From contig JACQRQ010000027.1 in assembly GCA_016206405.1 (NCBI GenBank), forward strand, positions 1 to 6,960: a DNA stretch of 6,960 bases. The letters run 5' to 3'. The translations under genes and the position numbers were made by a program. This document shows, in pieces, positions 6,201 through 6,960 of the stretch. The notes below the pieces were generated by a model. The model worked only from the letters and a program-made list of their open reading frames with translations. It did not search any database and was not told the origin of the DNA. Position 1 is the first letter of the stretch; every line of letters begins with the position of its first letter. The stretch comes from Elusimicrobiota bacterium. Its GTDB lineage: Bacteria; Elusimicrobiota; Elusimicrobia; O2-12-FULL-59-9.

Positions 6201-6960
6201 ACGCGAAATCAAACCCCACGTTCCTAAATCCAAGCCCGCCGCCCATCGAAAATCCGGCCAGACCGTCCGCGTCGGCGTTTTGAGAACTGTAGCCGGCCCG
6301 CAGAGCCCCTTCCATGCTTGCGAAGCGGTGCAGATACTCGCTCCCCAGATTGTACGTCAGCCGGTTGTCGCGGGGAAGCAATAGGTCCAAACCCAGAGTC
6401 AAAGAATCCTGAGCCCCCGGGGCCAGGCGATAGCTTCCCGCCAGAAACCCAAGCATCGGCAGAGGGTCCGATTCCTGCCTGAATTTCGACTTCCCGCCCA
6501 AATGCCGAACCCCGGCGCCGAGTTTTAAGTTGTCGCCGGCGCCGTAAAGCGCGCCCAAATCGGCGGCCAAAGTTCCGGCTTTCACCGAGTCGATGGTCTG
6601 CTGGATGAATTTTAAATTGGCGCCCCAAGCAAAGCGCTCCGATCCCCGCGCATAAGAGAGCGCATAAGCGAAATCATCCGCTCCGAAAGTCCCAAGGGGC
6701 GCCGCCGTCTCCGAGTTGCCCCGGCGCTCGATGCCGGAGACCGAAAGGTTGTAAACCGCCAGCCCCATCGTCCCCTTGGCGGAATCCTCCCCGTCCCAGC
6801 CGAACCGGCTCAGCGGCAGCGCGATCGCCGCAAATTCATAATTTAAGCCCTGGAAATAAGAGTTGTGCATGCCGGTCAATTGCACTTGGCTCAGCGTCGC
6901 CAAACCGGCGGGGTTATAGTAAATGGCGTGGACGTCGTCGGCCACGGCCGAAAAAGCCGA
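6142..6960 (-). CDS. PorV/PorQ-family outer-membrane beta-barrel protein (5' end outside window)
   Basis: The visible 272 residues match the C-terminal bulk of PorV/PorQ-type (FadL-like) outer-membrane barrels. The hallmark near the N-terminus, AVADDVHAIYYNPAGLA, is present, and the frame is open to the window edge, so the GTG at 6943-6945 (the Val of AVADD) is not the start; the signal peptide and first residues lie beyond base 6960. Alternating hydrophobic strands run through the protein (GTMGLAVYNLSVSGI, FAWGANLKFIQQTI, LKLGAGVRHLG, ALRAGYSS). It ends in WVPFGDLGDTFRYSLIVKF, with the aromatic C-terminal residue expected of a barrel-assembly signal. In Bacteroidota PorV serves type IX secretion, but the family is wide and nothing here proves that role. 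The last codons form one arm of an inverted repeat. Confidence 0.88.
   Translation of the reverse strand, partial: SAFSAVADDVHAIYYNPAGLATLSQVQLTGMHNSYFQGLNYEFAAIALPLSRFGWDGEDSAKGTMGLAVYNLSVSGIERRGNSETAAPLGTFGADDFAYALSYARGSERFAWGANLKFIQQTIDSVKAGTLAADLGALYGAGDNLKLGAGVRHLGGKSKFRQESDPLPMLGFLAGSYRLAPGAQDSLTLGLDLLLPRDNRLTYNLGSEYLHRFASMEGALRAGYSSQNADADGLAGFSMGGGLGFRNVGFDFAWVPFGDLGDTFRYSLIVKF

Noticed and set aside
6943..6945. GTG as start of the barrel gene on the - strand
   Set aside because: It encodes the Val of the conserved AVADD motif and the frame continues in family-like sequence (SAFS) to the window edge; a signal peptide must lie further upstream.

Overview
The window is a gene-dense stretch of a bacterial chromosome of fairly high GC content. 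It holds five tightly overlapping genes on the + strand (1-4060), a two-component histidine kinase on the - strand (4061-5989), a short structured intergenic gap (5990-6141), and the 3' part of an outer-membrane barrel gene on the - strand (6142-6960, running off the window). The mix of a ThyX-type thymidylate synthase, a PorV/PorQ-family barrel and a YbeY with Asp in place of the third zinc His suggests a Gram-negative lineage outside the Proteobacteria. Elusimicrobiota or a neighbouring candidate phylum is my best guess, but this is inference; there is no rRNA or other marker to settle it.

Region 1-4060 reads as one operon: thyX (5' end outside the window), a chlorite-dismutase/HemQ-family protein, glgC, phoH (ybeZ) and ybeY. 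Every junction is an overlap (ATGA, an 8-nt overlap at a TTG start, ATGA, TAATG), so translational coupling is likely. The functions are mixed: dTMP synthesis, a family usually tied to haem, ADP-glucose synthesis, and the PhoH-YbeY RNA/ribosome-maturation pair. Only phoH-ybeY is a widely conserved pairing. The chlorite-dismutase-family protein is the oddest member, because the proximal haem His, the catalytic Tyr and the distal Gln/Arg position are all replaced.

Region 4061-5989 encodes a soluble histidine kinase on the opposite strand. It carries N-terminal receiver-like domains that have lost most phosphorylation residues. Its stop codon abuts the ybeY stop codon with no spacer, so neither transcript has room for its own terminator.

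Region 5990-6141 is short but unusually structured: a perfect 14-nt palindrome, a GC-rich stem, a GAAA-tetraloop hairpin, and one arm of a 20-bp inverted repeat whose other arm lies in the coding 3' end of the barrel gene. This is the part least explained by ordinary annotation. No mobile element, CRISPR array, tRNA or rRNA was found. I see no convincing case for a wholly new multi-gene system; the best leads are the residue-depleted chlorite-dismutase-family protein and the structured gap.
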